NCBI GenBank assembly: GCA_026713305.1
Contig: JAPOOS010000207.1
Span: forward strand, 1 to 45,425
Source: Paracoccaceae bacterium
GTDB taxonomy: Bacteria > Pseudomonadota > Alphaproteobacteria > Rhodobacterales > Rhodobacteraceae
Reading direction: 5' to 3'
DNA length: 45,425 nt
Made by a program: the position numbers and the translations under genes. Under the pieces are notes generated by a model. It was not told where the DNA came from, ran no database searches, and saw nothing but the letters and a program-made list of their open reading frames with translations. Every line of letters starts with the position of its first letter. Position 1 is the stretch's first letter. Positions 27,639 through 36,953 of this stretch are shown one piece after another.

Positions 27639-29114
27639 CTATGAACACAGCTCGCCATACTTCTCTTCCAAGTAGGCGACGAGTGGCGCTGCCGACACTT
27701 CGGCGCCTGTTGCCCGCGCAATCGTGTCAAGCGGCTGGCGCAGACTGCCGAACTGCTGGAGGCTTTCCCTGAGCCAGTTCACTGCGGGAGAAGGATCTCC
27801 TAGGCGCAGGGATTCGTCGAGCTCCGGCAGTTGGAGCCGCATTTCGGCATAGAGACAACCGGCATAAATGTTGCCGAGCGTGTATGTTGGGAAGTATCCA
27901 AAATAGCCCGCCGCCCAGTGGACATCCTGCAGGAATCCGTTGCTTGGACGATTAACTTCAAACCCGAAGTCCTTTGCAAACCTTTCATTCCAAGCTGATT
28001 CCAAGTCCCTTGCTTCAAGCTGTCCGTTGATCAAATCCTGCTCGAGCGCGTATCTGAGCATTACGTGAAGGTTGTACTGAACCTCGTCCGCCTCGGTTCT
28101 TATGAATCCGGGGCCTACCTTGTTGACGTGCGCGTAGAGTTCGTCGCTTGTGGCAATGCCAAAGTCTCCGAATCGGTCCTTCATGGCTCCGAACAGCCAG
28201 ACGCAGAACTCTCGACTTCTGGCCAGCTGGTTCTCGAACAGTCTGGACTGGCTCTCATGCACTCCCATTGACGCGCCCTGCCCTATTGGCGTCAACGCAT
28301 GTTTTCTGTCGATGTTGGCTTCGTAGACCGCGTGGCCAGTCTCATGGACTGTCGAATAGAGGCAGTTGAAGGGATCTGCCTCGTCGACACGCGTGGTTAT
28401 GCGAATGTCGGCTGCTGTGCCGACGCAGAACGGATGCTCGACCAGATCGAGACGACCAGTTTCCAAGCTGTATCCGAACGCCTCGGCCAGCCGTCTGGCC
28501 AGATCAAGTTGAAGATCCTTGTCGAAGCGCATTTCAAGCCGAGTTTTCAATTGCTGGCCGGAGAGCGCCTTCCGTCGAAGCGCCACAAGCGATTCTCGCA
28601 ATGGATCAAAAATGCCGTCAAGAGTTTCGCACGTCAGACCTTCCTCGAATTCATCAAGCAGCGCTTCATATGGCTTGCACCCATTGGCCAGACAATGACC
28701 TTCCTCGCGCTTCAGCGTCACAATTTCCTCAAGGATCGGCAGGAAGAGCTTGGGATCGTTGTTTCGCCGAGCTTCCGACCAAATGCCATACGCTCGCGAC
28801 GTGGTTTCGGCGAGTTGCCTGCCAAGTTCGTCCGGCACGCGCACTGCTCGGTCGTAGCTGCGCCGAATCTGGTGAAGCTGGGCCTGCTGTGTTTCGTCAA
28901 GCGAAGAAGGCTGAATCCGAGCCAGCAGCTCCCCGATCAGTGGCGCCTTCTGTCTTTCGTGAATCACTGACTGCAATGCTCCACTGCATGTCGCCCGCTG
29001 TTCGGCTGCAGACTTGGGCATCATCGTTTCCTGGTCCCAGTGCATCAGCGTGCTGGCCTGTCCGATTGCGATCGTGTCGCGGCAAAATGCGACGAGCCTG
29101 TCATAGTCAGTCAT
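27639..29114 (-). CDS. M32 family metallocarboxypeptidase (Taq type)
   Basis: The 491-residue zinc carboxypeptidase removes C-terminal residues from peptides in the cytoplasm. The family motif HETGH (257-261) supplies two zinc His and the general-base Glu; the HESQSR motif following GQGASMG provides the third metal ligand region; IRTEADEVQYNLHVMLRY and an N-terminal DQETMMP are family signatures. The frame opens five codons earlier, but ATG 29114 is chosen because GGAG precedes it at good spacing and MTDYDRLV matches the family start. It lies 155 bases downstream of ctaA on the same strand and may have its own promoter. Confidence 0.96.
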   Translation of the reverse strand: MTDYDRLVAFCRDTIAIGQASTLMHWDQETMMPKSAAEQRATCSGALQSVIHERQKAPLIGELLARIQPSSLDETQQAQLHQIRRSYDRAVRVPDELGRQLAETTSRAYGIWSEARRNNDPKLFLPILEEIVTLKREEGHCLANGCKPYEALLDEFEEGLTCETLDGIFDPLRESLVALRRKALSGQQLKTRLEMRFDKDLQLDLARRLAEAFGYSLETGRLDLVEHPFCVGTAADIRITTRVDEADPFNCLYSTVHETGHAVYEANIDRKHALTPIGQGASMGVHESQSRLFENQLARSREFCVWLFGAMKDRFGDFGIATSDELYAHVNKVGPGFIRTEADEVQYNLHVMLRYALEQDLINGQLEARDLESAWNERFAKDFGFEVNRPSNGFLQDVHWAAGYFGYFPTYTLGNIYAGCLYAEMRLQLPELDESLRLGDPSPAVNWLRESLQQFGSLRQPLDTIARATGAEVSAAPLVAYLEEKYGELCS

Positions 29115-29269
29115 TGCTTCTCCAATCACCCGCGCTTTCAGTCATTCACCGAAGTTGCCTGCATTCAAGATTCGGATGCGCGCTGGGAATGCGCAGGATC
29201 CGACCTCCAATCTTGGCGATACCGGTAGTTTGGCTACTTCCAGTCCTGCATCCGAGACGGTGGATGGTC

Positions 29270-30481
29270 CTACCTGGACCCGTCTGTCCCCGATCTGCGG
29301 ATTGCTGAGCCTGGAAACCGGCAGTTGAACATTGCGCTTGTGGCCAGCACGACAACTGCAACCGCCAGGAGTTGATGCAACATTGCCATCGCAAACGTCG
29401 CGGCCACCAGCGCCGTGGCAATTCCGGCGAACGCCTGGATCCAGACAAATGCCATCAACCACTTGATGGCGTCTCTGACCGATGGTTGCGGGCAATGACG
29501 GCTCCGCCACCAAAACATGGTTGCAACGACAAGCAGGATGTAGCCTCCGAGACGGTGATTGAAATGCAACAGATTGGGATTCTCGATGAAGTTCGCAAGA
29601 ACCGGCTGCATTGCCAATGCATCGCTGGGAAAGACCTGGCCGTTCATGAGCGGCCACGTTGGAAATGCCGAACCACCGTCCACTCCGGCAAGCAGGGCTC
29701 CCATTGCCGACTGCAGAAACACCAGCAGAACCATGGCGACACTCCACTTCACAAGGACGGAATCCTGGTGTCGCCTCGCCTGCATCAGTTCGCTTGGTTG
29801 CCGACGAGTCTGCATTGTGAACCCAACAATCAATGATATGATTCCCAATGCAAGGACCAGGTGTACTGCCAGTCTGGTCGCCGCGACATCAACCCTGTCA
29901 CCAGTCAGGCCGCTGGAAACCATCCACCAGCCAATGACGCCCTGTAGGGCGCCAATTCCGCCCAGAACAAGCATTCTTCCATGCCATCCGGCCGGCAACT
30001 TGCCGAGGAAATGGAGCAATGCATAGCCAACCGCCCACACAAGTCCAGTGAGCATGCCGGTCAGCCGGTGTCCCCACTCCCACCAGTAGATGCTCTTGAA
30101 TTCCACGAGGGTCATGGCGCTGTTCTGGAGCTTGAACTCGGGAGTCTGCCGGTAGCTGTCAAAGGCGGCCTGCCATGCCTCCTGCGACAGGGGCGGCAGA
30201 ATGTTTGCCACTGGACGCCAATCGGTGATCGAAAGTCCGGAATCGGTGTGCCGTGTGATGCCGCCGAGCAGAACCATCGCCACGACCAGCAGCAGGAGCG
30301 TGGCCAGATACAATCTCAACGGACGGTAATCGAACTTGCCAAGTCTGGTCCGACTGGCAGGGCGAGCCGTCCGTTCGGCCTCGGGACGGCTGGCAACTTC
30401 CTCAAAAATCTTTCTGGGCGGCAACTCAAGCCTCAATTGTGGTGAGCACAAATGGATGGGTGGCAATCGGTCAATCGCCAT
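29270..30481 (-). CDS. ctaA: heme A synthase CtaA (COX15 type)
   Basis: The 403-residue, eight-helix membrane protein oxidises the C8 methyl of heme O to make heme A for aa3-type cytochrome oxidases. Family motifs are GGITRHTDSGLSITDWRPV, EFKSIYWWEWGHRLTGM (His ligand), ATRLAVHL, LLAGVDGG.AFPTWPLMNG, LLHFNHRLGGYI (His ligand) and LHQLLAVAV. ATG 30481 gives a longer N-terminal extension (about 55 residues before the first helix) than most members; it is kept because it is the only ATG in range and overlaps the end of trmJ by 11 bases. A TTG closer to the first helix cannot be excluded. Confidence 0.95.
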   Translation of the reverse strand: MAIDRLPPIHLCSPQLRLELPPRKIFEEVASRPEAERTARPASRTRLGKFDYRPLRLYLATLLLLVVAMVLLGGITRHTDSGLSITDWRPVANILPPLSQEAWQAAFDSYRQTPEFKLQNSAMTLVEFKSIYWWEWGHRLTGMLTGLVWAVGYALLHFLGKLPAGWHGRMLVLGGIGALQGVIGWWMVSSGLTGDRVDVAATRLAVHLVLALGIISLIVGFTMQTRRQPSELMQARRHQDSVLVKWSVAMVLLVFLQSAMGALLAGVDGGSAFPTWPLMNGQVFPSDALAMQPVLANFIENPNLLHFNHRLGGYILLVVATMFWWRSRHCPQPSVRDAIKWLMAFVWIQAFAGIATALVAATFAMAMLHQLLAVAVVVLATSAMFNCRFPGSAIRRSGTDGSR

Positions 30482-31223
30482 CTGTGTGGCGGAAAAGTAC
30501 CTTTCGGATCCTGTGCAGGACTTTGACCTCGGAGGCGCTAAAGTCAAGCCGCATGATCATGTTGCGCAGGAACAGTCTTTGGCCCTCGATGCGCTCCGCA
30601 TGCCGGAAGTATCCGCACAGCTCCAAGTCACGCTCGAAATGATCGGCCAGCAACTGCTTGTCCCACTGGGTTGCGGTTTCCCGGCCCGGCTTTGACGCGG
30701 CCGGCGGCGGTTGCATACCAGCCTGCCGATAGCAGTCGCTGGCTATCAGGAGCGCGCACTGAGCCAGATTGAGCGAAGGATAGTCAGGATTGGCGGCAAC
30801 CTCGACTATCGAGTTGGCACATGCGAGATCGCGGTTGGTAAGTCCGGTGCGTTCGGGGCCAAACAACACGGCCACACGCATGCCCTGCCGCATCTGGCTA
30901 TGAATCGCCTTCATCGCGTCAACCGATTCCAATACCGGCTTGGCCAGCTCCCGTGCCCGGGACGAAGTTGCATAGACATGATGAAAGTCCCTGAGCGCAC
31001 TTTCCAGGTCCGAGTGAACTTCAGCCTCGTCAAGAACTCTCCCGGCGCCGCTTGCACGCGCGACCGCCGCTCCGCCGAGCCAGTCCTCCGGCGGCTGGAC
31101 AACCCGCATTCTGGTCAGGTTGAAATTCAGCATTGCCCGTGCGGCGGCGCCAAGGTTTTCACCGAGCTGCGGCCGCACAAAGACGAATGTTGGGCCGGCT
31201 TCGGCTTGCTTCTCGGTCGGCAT
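30471..31223 (-). CDS. trmJ: SpoU-family RNA 2'-O-methyltransferase, TrmJ type
   Basis: The 250-residue SPOUT methyltransferase resembles TrmJ, which methylates the 2'-OH of position 32 in tRNAs using S-adenosylmethionine. The three family motifs are visible: FVRPQLGENLGAAARAMLNF at the N-terminus, VLFGPERTGLTNRDL in the middle (SAM-binding knot) and PSLNLAQCALLIA near the C-terminus. Position specificity is inferred from the family. It overlaps ctaA by 11 bases and heads a two-gene unit. Confidence 0.93.
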   Translation of the reverse strand: MPTEKQAEAGPTFVFVRPQLGENLGAAARAMLNFNLTRMRVVQPPEDWLGGAAVARASGAGRVLDEAEVHSDLESALRDFHHVYATSSRARELAKPVLESVDAMKAIHSQMRQGMRVAVLFGPERTGLTNRDLACANSIVEVAANPDYPSLNLAQCALLIASDCYRQAGMQPPPAASKPGRETATQWDKQLLADHFERDLELCGYFRHAERIEGQRLFLRNMIMRLDFSASEVKVLHRIRKVLFRHTDGD

Positions 31224-31317
31224 GTCCAGAACTCACATTTTCCAGCGTTGCCGTGGCGCGATCCGGCGGCAGCCCGATGCGGCACGACAGTGCAATGTAT
31301 GGCGATGCTCCAGTTCA

Positions 31318-31344
31318 TTGACAAGCGCCGACTTTTGATAAAAA
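31318..31344 (+). promoter_or_regulatory. possible promoter upstream of gmk
   Basis: A perfect -35 hexamer TTGACA (31318-31323) is followed after 15 bases by TAAAAA (31339-31344) within an A-rich stretch. The spacer is shorter than ideal, so this is a weak candidate. It lies in the divergent gap between trmJ and gmk, about 80 bases before the gmk start. Confidence 0.35.
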
Positions 31345-31422
31345 CTACAGTCGCAATGGCGCGGGCCATCTACTGGCCTGAAGCCTCGTGACCGGCTACC
31401 AAAGCGAGGATTCGATTGTGCA

Positions 31423-32115
31423 TTGTTGCAGTTCATCAGTGGTCGACGGGTAGCCGTGGCAACCGAACAGGCGAGCGAGTTCCAGCGACGGGGCCTCCTG
31501 ATCATTCTTTCGTCGCCGTCCGGCGTAGGCAAGACAACCCTTGCCCGCAAGCTTGTGGAGTGGGACAGCGCCATCAAGACATCCATCTCCTCCACAACCC
31601 GGAAGCCCCGGGATGGGGAAAGGGACGGAAGGGAATACTATTTCACTTCAACCGAGGAGTTTGCCGCCGACATCAAGGCAGGCAGGTTTCTGGAGCATGC
31701 CAAAGTGTTCGGACATTACTATGGGACTCCGCATAGCTTTGTGGAGACTTGGTTTTCCCGACGCCACGATGTGCTTTTCGACATCGACTGGCAGGGAGGA
31801 AGCCAGCTTCGCAACTCCAAGTATGGCGAATACACGGTCTCGATCTTCGTTCTTCCGCCTTCGATACCTGAACTTGCACGCCGACTGCGTGCACGGGGGC
31901 GTGACTCGGAGAGGATGTTGAAAGAGAGAATGGAGTTGTGCCGCGACGAGATAGGCCACTGGACGGAGTACGACTTTGTGCTGGTCAACAAGAACCTAGA
32001 CGTCGTGCTAAACCAGATCAAGACCATCGTGACTTCCGAGCGACTGAAACGGAAGCATCAAACTGGCTTGGGCAGCTTTGTCGACTCGCTCTACGGCCAG
32101 TTGGAGGCAGGTTGA
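31423..32115 (+). CDS. gmk: guanylate kinase
   Basis: The product of about 230 residues phosphorylates GMP to GDP with ATP in purine nucleotide metabolism. The P-loop is LSSPSGVGKTTLARKL, followed by SSTTRKPRDGERDGREYYF (GMP-binding), FLEHAKVFGHYYGTP, VLFDIDWQGG and the LID arginines in RARGRDSERMLKERM. No ATG is available: TTG 31423 gives an N-terminal lead of about 29 residues with GAGGA 12 bases upstream, whereas GTG 31456 would give a start closer to the family average. Three bases separate it from the carbonic anhydrase gene. Confidence 0.95.
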   Translation: MLQFISGRRVAVATEQASEFQRRGLLIILSSPSGVGKTTLARKLVEWDSAIKTSISSTTRKPRDGERDGREYYFTSTEEFAADIKAGRFLEHAKVFGHYYGTPHSFVETWFSRRHDVLFDIDWQGGSQLRNSKYGEYTVSIFVLPPSIPELARRLRARGRDSERMLKERMELCRDEIGHWTEYDFVLVNKNLDVVLNQIKTIVTSERLKRKHQTGLGSFVDSLYGQLEAG

Positions 32116-32118
32116 CCG

Positions 32119-32655
32119 GTGCCCGCCTTCGAGCTTGACAATGTTGCACCGGTATTTCCGCCGGACGGCGACTACTGGATCGCTCACGACGCCAACATCA
32201 TAGGCCACGTGATCATCGAAAGACTGGTTTCGATCTGGTTCGGATCGACGCTTCGAGGAGACAATGAGCCGATAACCATTGGCCATGGCACCAACATCCA
32301 GGAAAACTGCGTACTGCATACCGACATGGGATTTCCGCTGATTGTAGGCGCCAACTGCACGGTGGGACACAAGGCGCTGCTTCATGGCTGCGAGCTGAAG
32401 GACGGATGCCTCGTCGGCATGGGCGCGACAGTCCTGAACGGGGCCACGATTGGCGAGGAAGCGGTTGTGGCGGCGGGAGCGCTCGTCCCGGAAGGAAAGA
32501 CAATTGCGCCGCGTACTCTTAACATGGGAGTGCCTGCACGCTGCATCAGGGTGCTGAAAGAGCATGAACTCGAAGGGTTTCGCGATCCTGCACGTCACTA
32601 CAGGCGGAATGTCAAACGCTACAAGTCATCTTTGAAGCCCATAGTTGAGAGCTGA
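32119..32655 (+). CDS. gamma-carbonic anhydrase family protein
   Basis: The 178-residue protein is a left-handed beta-helix hexapeptide-repeat protein of the gamma-carbonic anhydrase/YrdA type. It has FGSTLRGDNEPITIGHGTNIQENCVLHTD, VGHKALLHGCELKDGCLVGMGATVLNGA and the C-terminal helix (RCIRVLKEHEL). The three zinc-binding His of the family are apparent in VLHTD, TVGHKALLHG. Some members hydrate CO2, others have unknown roles. The start is GTG at 32119, with a GGAGGCAGG stretch upstream, partly inside the end of gmk. Confidence 0.93.
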   Translation: MPAFELDNVAPVFPPDGDYWIAHDANIIGHVIIERLVSIWFGSTLRGDNEPITIGHGTNIQENCVLHTDMGFPLIVGANCTVGHKALLHGCELKDGCLVGMGATVLNGATIGEEAVVAAGALVPEGKTIAPRTLNMGVPARCIRVLKEHELEGFRDPARHYRRNVKRYKSSLKPIVES

Positions 32656-32848
32656 TGTACAGCTGTCTCCCAACAGCTGCGCCATGCTCGAATCGGGCAT
32701 GCCGCGCGCCCTCGGGATCGGACGTCAGTCGCTCGTGGCTGCAGCCTGCTTGCGCGTTTTGCCGAAAAACATACAGCTTTCAGACGCTTGAATGGATTCT
32801 GTCGCTGGAAACCGGCTTTCCGGCGCGTGGCGGACTCTGCGAGGAATC

Positions 32849-33064
32849 GTGAACACCTTTTTTGGAGGAATGTACTTGGAGCCGGGCCAGCTCGTGACGA
32901 GTCCAGCAAACCGACAGTGGGGCATCGGCCAGATCCAGTCCATCGACGGGAACAGAATCACCGTGAATTTCGAAAACACCGGGCGACTGGTGCTGGATGG
33001 GAACTTTGTGCCTCTGCAGGAGTACATCGAGGTCGCCCGACCCAATCAGACATCAGGGACGTGA
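32849..33064 (+). CDS. DUF3553 domain protein
   Basis: The small protein (71 residues from GTG 32849) carries the DUF3553 domain characteristic of alphaproteobacteria: YLEPGQLVTSPANRQWGIGQ, IDGNRITVNFENTGRLVLDG and FVPL. Its function is unknown; the fold is predicted to be a small beta-barrel. Start choice is uncertain. An ATG at 32792 is in frame but lacks a ribosome-binding site; ATG 32870 is immediately preceded by GGAGGA, which is too close; GTG 32849 has GAGGAA nearby and matches family starts best. Confidence 0.8.
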   Translation: MNTFFGGMYLEPGQLVTSPANRQWGIGQIQSIDGNRITVNFENTGRLVLDGNFVPLQEYIEVARPNQTSGT

Positions 33065-33245
33065 AGGGCACAACGAATCCGGATTCGAGCTGCCGGACTT
33101 CCGGAAAGGTTCCAACATGCCAAGCCGATTCGGAACTCCGGGAAACTTCAGCCAAGCGACTGAAATGCGCGATCGTCGGCTTCGCAGTCGACAATTTGGA
33201 TCATAATCATGATCGTCGCTGGGAATCGGAAATGGGACCTGGCTC

Positions 33246-34028
33246 TTGACGAAGAGCAGACGCACGCTCGAGGTGAGGCTTGCACGCTCGGAAGCTGACA
33301 TCCTCGCCGCTCAGCGCCTCAGGTACAAGGTGTTTGTCGAAGAGCTTGGAGCGGCGGGAAGCGGCGTCGATCACGAGCGGAAAGTCGAAGCTGACCATTT
33401 GGACGGATGGTTCGAGCACCTGCTGCTGATCGACACCAAAAAACCTGCTGAGACCCTAGATCACGTCGTTGGCGCATATCGGCTTCTTCGCTCCGATGTG
33501 GCCAATGAAATCGGCGGCTTCTATTCAAGCAACGAGTTTGATCTGACTCCTCTTCTCTCGCTCGACAGACCCCTGGTTGAATTGGGAAGAACCTGTGTTC
33601 ACCCGAGCTATCGCGGCGGAGCTTCAATGTTCATGTTGTGGAATGGCCTTGCCAAGTACGTGCTGGACAACGGCATAAGCATAATGTTCGGGTCGGCAAG
33701 CTTTCACGGCACTGATCTGCAAAGTCTCGTGCATCCGCTGTCCTACCTGCACCACAGGTATCTGGCGCCTTCGGACCTGCGCGTCACGGCGCTGCAAGAC
33801 AGCGACTTGGACTTGGAGCTGCTGCCCGAGGACGATGTCGACGACCAGCTTGCAAGGAAACTCATGCCTCCACTGATCAAGGCATACCTGCAACTGGGAG
33901 GCTTTGTTGGTGACGGCGTGTACCTGGACCAGGCCTTCAACACAGTGGATGTCTGCCTGCTGATTGACACGGAGAGAATGAACGCTCGCCGCCGAACCTA
34001 CTACGAAAAGAACTGGTCACGAAATTGA
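33246..34028 (+). CDS. olsB: ornithine N-acyltransferase OlsB-like (GNAT)
   Basis: The 260-residue product resembles OlsB, which transfers a 3-hydroxyacyl group from ACP to the alpha-amino group of ornithine, the first step of ornithine-lipid synthesis. It shows LEVRLARSEADILAAQRLRYKVFVEELG, DEYCDHL-like DHERKVEADHLDGW.EHLLLID, VVGAYRLLR, LELGRTCVHP-like VELGRTCVHPSYRGG and FGSASFHGTD. TTG 33246 is used because the family N-terminus begins directly after it and no ATG is in frame nearby. It overlaps olsA by four bases. N-acyl amino acid synthases of the same family are an alternative call. Confidence 0.9.
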   Translation: MTKSRRTLEVRLARSEADILAAQRLRYKVFVEELGAAGSGVDHERKVEADHLDGWFEHLLLIDTKKPAETLDHVVGAYRLLRSDVANEIGGFYSSNEFDLTPLLSLDRPLVELGRTCVHPSYRGGASMFMLWNGLAKYVLDNGISIMFGSASFHGTDLQSLVHPLSYLHHRYLAPSDLRVTALQDSDLDLELLPEDDVDDQLARKLMPPLIKAYLQLGGFVGDGVYLDQAFNTVDVCLLIDTERMNARRRTYYEKNWSRN

Positions 34029-34858
34029 GTGGCCCGCGGAGCCGGCCGGCAGGAGCCGGGCGCCGGTACACCATTGTCGACAGGCTGCGGCTCATCCGGC
34101 GATTCCTCGCAATGTTCGTCGTCATCTACGGTTTGCTGCTCGTTTTCTGGACATGCCGCGCCCTCGACTGGCTGCTTCGCCGGCAGCTGGCTCCGCGCGT
34201 CACGACGCTGGTTTGCCGAAGCTGCCTCCACATCCTTGGCATTCGCTTGAACATTTCGGGCCTGCGCATGTCGCATGCGGGCGCTGTTGTCGCCAACCAT
34301 TCGTCATGGCTCGACATACTGGTGCTGAATGCCGTCCAGCAGGTATTCTTCGTGTCAAAGGGCGAAGTTCGACGATGGTTTGGAATTGGCGTTCTTGCGC
34401 GATCCACCGGAACGGTGTTCATCGAGCGGAAGGTAAGCCAGGCACGCAAGCAACGGGCAACACTGGTGGAGAGGCTGGCACGGGGAGACAAGCTTTTGTT
34501 CTTTCCCGAAGGCACGAGCAGCGATGGATTGCGGGTGCTGCCCTTCAAGACAACCCTGTTCGCCGCGTTTTTCGAACCGGCAATCCATGAAGCGATCTTT
34601 GTGCAACCGATGTCGGTTTCCTATCATTCCCCCGAGGGTGAAAGGGAAGACTTCTATGCATGGTTCGCGGATGCCGAAATGCTTCCCCACCTTGTGAAGG
34701 TGCTGTCAGCTCCGAAGGGTGGACATGTCGATGTCGTGTTTCACCAGCCGCTAAAGGCTTCGGAGTTTGCGGACCGGAAGCAGCTGGCCAGGGAATGCGA
34801 GAGAATCGTCCGGGACGGCAAGTCGATCGGCAACCGAGAGGCAGCCGACCCGAACTAG
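34025..34858 (+). CDS. olsA: lyso-lipid acyltransferase OlsA/PlsC-like
   Basis: The 277-residue membrane-associated acyltransferase probably adds the second, ester-linked acyl chain to lyso-ornithine lipid. The HX4D motif is NHSSWLD (His92, Asp97), and the second substrate motif is FFPEGTSSDG. A hydrophobic N-terminal segment (LAMFVVIYGLLLVFW) anchors it. TTG 34025 overlaps the olsB stop (TTGA), showing translational coupling; this pairing is the reason to prefer OlsA over a general glycerolipid PlsC. Confidence 0.9.
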   Translation: MSGPRSRPAGAGRRYTIVDRLRLIRRFLAMFVVIYGLLLVFWTCRALDWLLRRQLAPRVTTLVCRSCLHILGIRLNISGLRMSHAGAVVANHSSWLDILVLNAVQQVFFVSKGEVRRWFGIGVLARSTGTVFIERKVSQARKQRATLVERLARGDKLLFFPEGTSSDGLRVLPFKTTLFAAFFEPAIHEAIFVQPMSVSYHSPEGEREDFYAWFADAEMLPHLVKVLSAPKGGHVDVVFHQPLKASEFADRKQLARECERIVRDGKSIGNREAADPN

Positions 34859-35034
34859 ACCTTTGACACGCCTGAAACGGGCCGAACCGTCTGGAATGCC
34901 GCCGAGCAACAGGAGAGGCGCACGGCCCATCAATGGCGGTTGGCGGCGGGGAGCCAAACCGAACTGCCAGCCCGACGCGGGCAACGCCGCGGCTTGAGGC
35001 GAGACGACCTCCCGTTTGAGAGTTCGGCGGTCCG

Positions 35035-36381
35035 CTAGCGAAGCGTCTGCAGTTCCTCGGCCACCAAGAACGCAAGTTCCAGAGCCTGCGTGGAATTCAG
35101 CCTCGGGTCGCATGCCGTATGGTACCTGTCGCCGAGATTTTCGTCCGAAACGGCGCTGACGCCACCGGTGCATTCGGTAACGTCCTTTCCGGTCATTTCG
35201 AAATGAACGCCGCCGGGATAGCTGCCTTCTGCGCTGTGGATTTGAAAGAACTCCTTGACCTCTCCAAGAATGCTCCCAAACCGCCTCGTCTTGTAGCCGT
35301 TGTCAGTCTTGACTGTGTTTCCGTGCATCGGGTCGCAGGCCCAGACGACCTTGGCCCCTTCGTCGGAAACGGCCCGGATCAGCTTCGGCAGGTAGTCTGC
35401 AACCTTGCCGCGTCCAAAACGCGCGATCAGCGTGATTCGTCCAGCTTCGTTGTCCGGATTCAGGCGCTGCAGCAGCACCTTGAGATCTTCCGGCGTCAGC
35501 GACGGACCGCACTTGATGCCGAGGGGATTCACAACGCCCCTGCAAAACTCCACGTGCGCGCCGTCCGGCTGCCTTGTCCGGTCGCCAATCCAGATCAAGT
35601 GCCCCGACCCCGCAACCGAATCGCCCGTCAGCGAGTCCACCCGGCAAAGGGCTTCCTCGAATTCAAGCAAAAGCGCCTCGTGGCTTGTGTAGAAATCCAC
35701 CTTCTTCAAAGTGGATATCTTTTCCGAATTCATGCCGGCCGCCTCCATGAAGTCGAGGGCATCAGTGATGCGTTCCGCCAGCGCATCGTACTTCCTGATC
35801 TCGCTGCTCCTCGTGAATTCCAGCGTCCAGGCATGGACCCGATGAATGTCGGCATATCCTCCCTGGCTGAACGCACGCAGCAGATTGATGGTCGCGGCAG
35901 ACTGCGAGTATGCGCGCAGCATGCGGTTGGCATCCGGAATCCTCGATTCTGCGGTGAATTCCAGGTCGTTGATTATGTCGCCGCGGTAGCTCGGCAGTTC
36001 CGTGCCGTTTCTGATTTCCGTTGGCGCCGAACGAGGCTTGGCAAACTGGCCAGCCATGCGTCCAATCTTGACGACGGAACACTTGGCGCTGAACGTAAGC
36101 ACGACCGCCATCTGCAAGAGAACGCTGAACGTGTCCCGGATCGTGTCGGCGCTGTACTCGGCGAAGCTTTCTGCACAGTCCCCGCCTTGCAGAAGGAAGG
36201 CGCGGCCCTCGGACACTTCGCCCAGCTGCCGCTTCAGCCGGCGCACCTCGCCCGCAAACACAAGCGGTGGACTCTTTCTCAGCCGGTACTCCGCCCAGTC
36301 AAGCTGGTCCTTGTCGGGCCAATCTGGCATCTGGACGCGCGGCAGCGCTCGCCAGCTGGATTTGTTCCAGTCCTCTGACAT
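35035..36381 (-). CDS. aroG: class II DAHP synthase
   Basis: The 448-residue enzyme condenses phosphoenolpyruvate and erythrose 4-phosphate, the first step of aromatic amino acid synthesis. It is the plant-like class II type: SSWRALPRVQMPDWPD near the start, FLLQGGDCAESF (metal-binding Cys), SVVKIGRMAGQFAKPRS, GSGHLIWIGDRTR, NPLGIKCGPS, WACDPMHGNT, and a C-terminal YHTACDPRLN. ATG 36381 is chosen because GAGGAGAAGG precedes it and MSEDWNKSSW matches the family. It is monocistronic. The symbol aroG is commonly used for class II members in this group, but no unique name exists. Confidence 0.96.
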   Translation of the reverse strand: MSEDWNKSSWRALPRVQMPDWPDKDQLDWAEYRLRKSPPLVFAGEVRRLKRQLGEVSEGRAFLLQGGDCAESFAEYSADTIRDTFSVLLQMAVVLTFSAKCSVVKIGRMAGQFAKPRSAPTEIRNGTELPSYRGDIINDLEFTAESRIPDANRMLRAYSQSAATINLLRAFSQGGYADIHRVHAWTLEFTRSSEIRKYDALAERITDALDFMEAAGMNSEKISTLKKVDFYTSHEALLLEFEEALCRVDSLTGDSVAGSGHLIWIGDRTRQPDGAHVEFCRGVVNPLGIKCGPSLTPEDLKVLLQRLNPDNEAGRITLIARFGRGKVADYLPKLIRAVSDEGAKVVWACDPMHGNTVKTDNGYKTRRFGSILGEVKEFFQIHSAEGSYPGGVHFEMTGKDVTECTGGVSAVSDENLGDRYHTACDPRLNSTQALELAFLVAEELQTLR

Positions 36382-36953
36382 TACCTTCTCCTCGTTCTGG
36401 ATCTTGCCGCCAAGGTGCACGATTTCGAAGCAGGCGCTTGCCGTTTGAACCGTGACATTCACAAGGTCTTGGCGGTCACGCCGTAAGCAACAAAGCCAAG
36501 TCCTGGTTGGAAATCACTGGACCCGTCGATTTGTGGAGCCTGCTCGCGGAACTACTACTTGATCAGGTCAGCCAACGCACGGCTTGCGGCCCGCCATCAA
36601 AATGAAGCCGCCGAATCCCGACCTGGCAGACGAAACTCCCGTTAGTCTCATTTGGCTGTGCGAACAACAACAAACTGTTCATGAGATGGACTGCCTCTTC
36701 GAACCACCGGGGCGAAAACGACGCCTGCGGGCGCTGAAGTCGCGGGAGTTCCGGCCATCGGAACGTGCGCCGATCCTGCAATTTTCATCGGACACAGCCA
36801 TTCAGGGGAATGCTTGAGCCAGCCCCATCCACAAGGTTGAAATCCTGCCTGACCTCAAAGCTCGCTGCAAGGTCGCTGGGCGCCTCGAATGCCGACCAGA
36901 CGTTTTGGAGAATGCGGGACCGGTCGGCGCATGCCAGACCGCAGCGGTTGCGA
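36382..36953. other. non-coding spacer, nothing recognised
   Basis: About 570 bases between two minus-strand genes contain short overlapping frames only. A 72-codon minus-strand frame (36563-36781) and a 77-codon plus-strand frame have no recognisable motif or ribosome-binding site. The promoter of the DAHP synthase gene should lie in the left part, but I could not identify it. Confidence 0.35.

Noticed and set aside
35119..36378. 419-codon open frame on the plus strand
   Set aside because: It is antisense to the class II DAHP synthase gene, which has full family motifs; the opposite frame has none.
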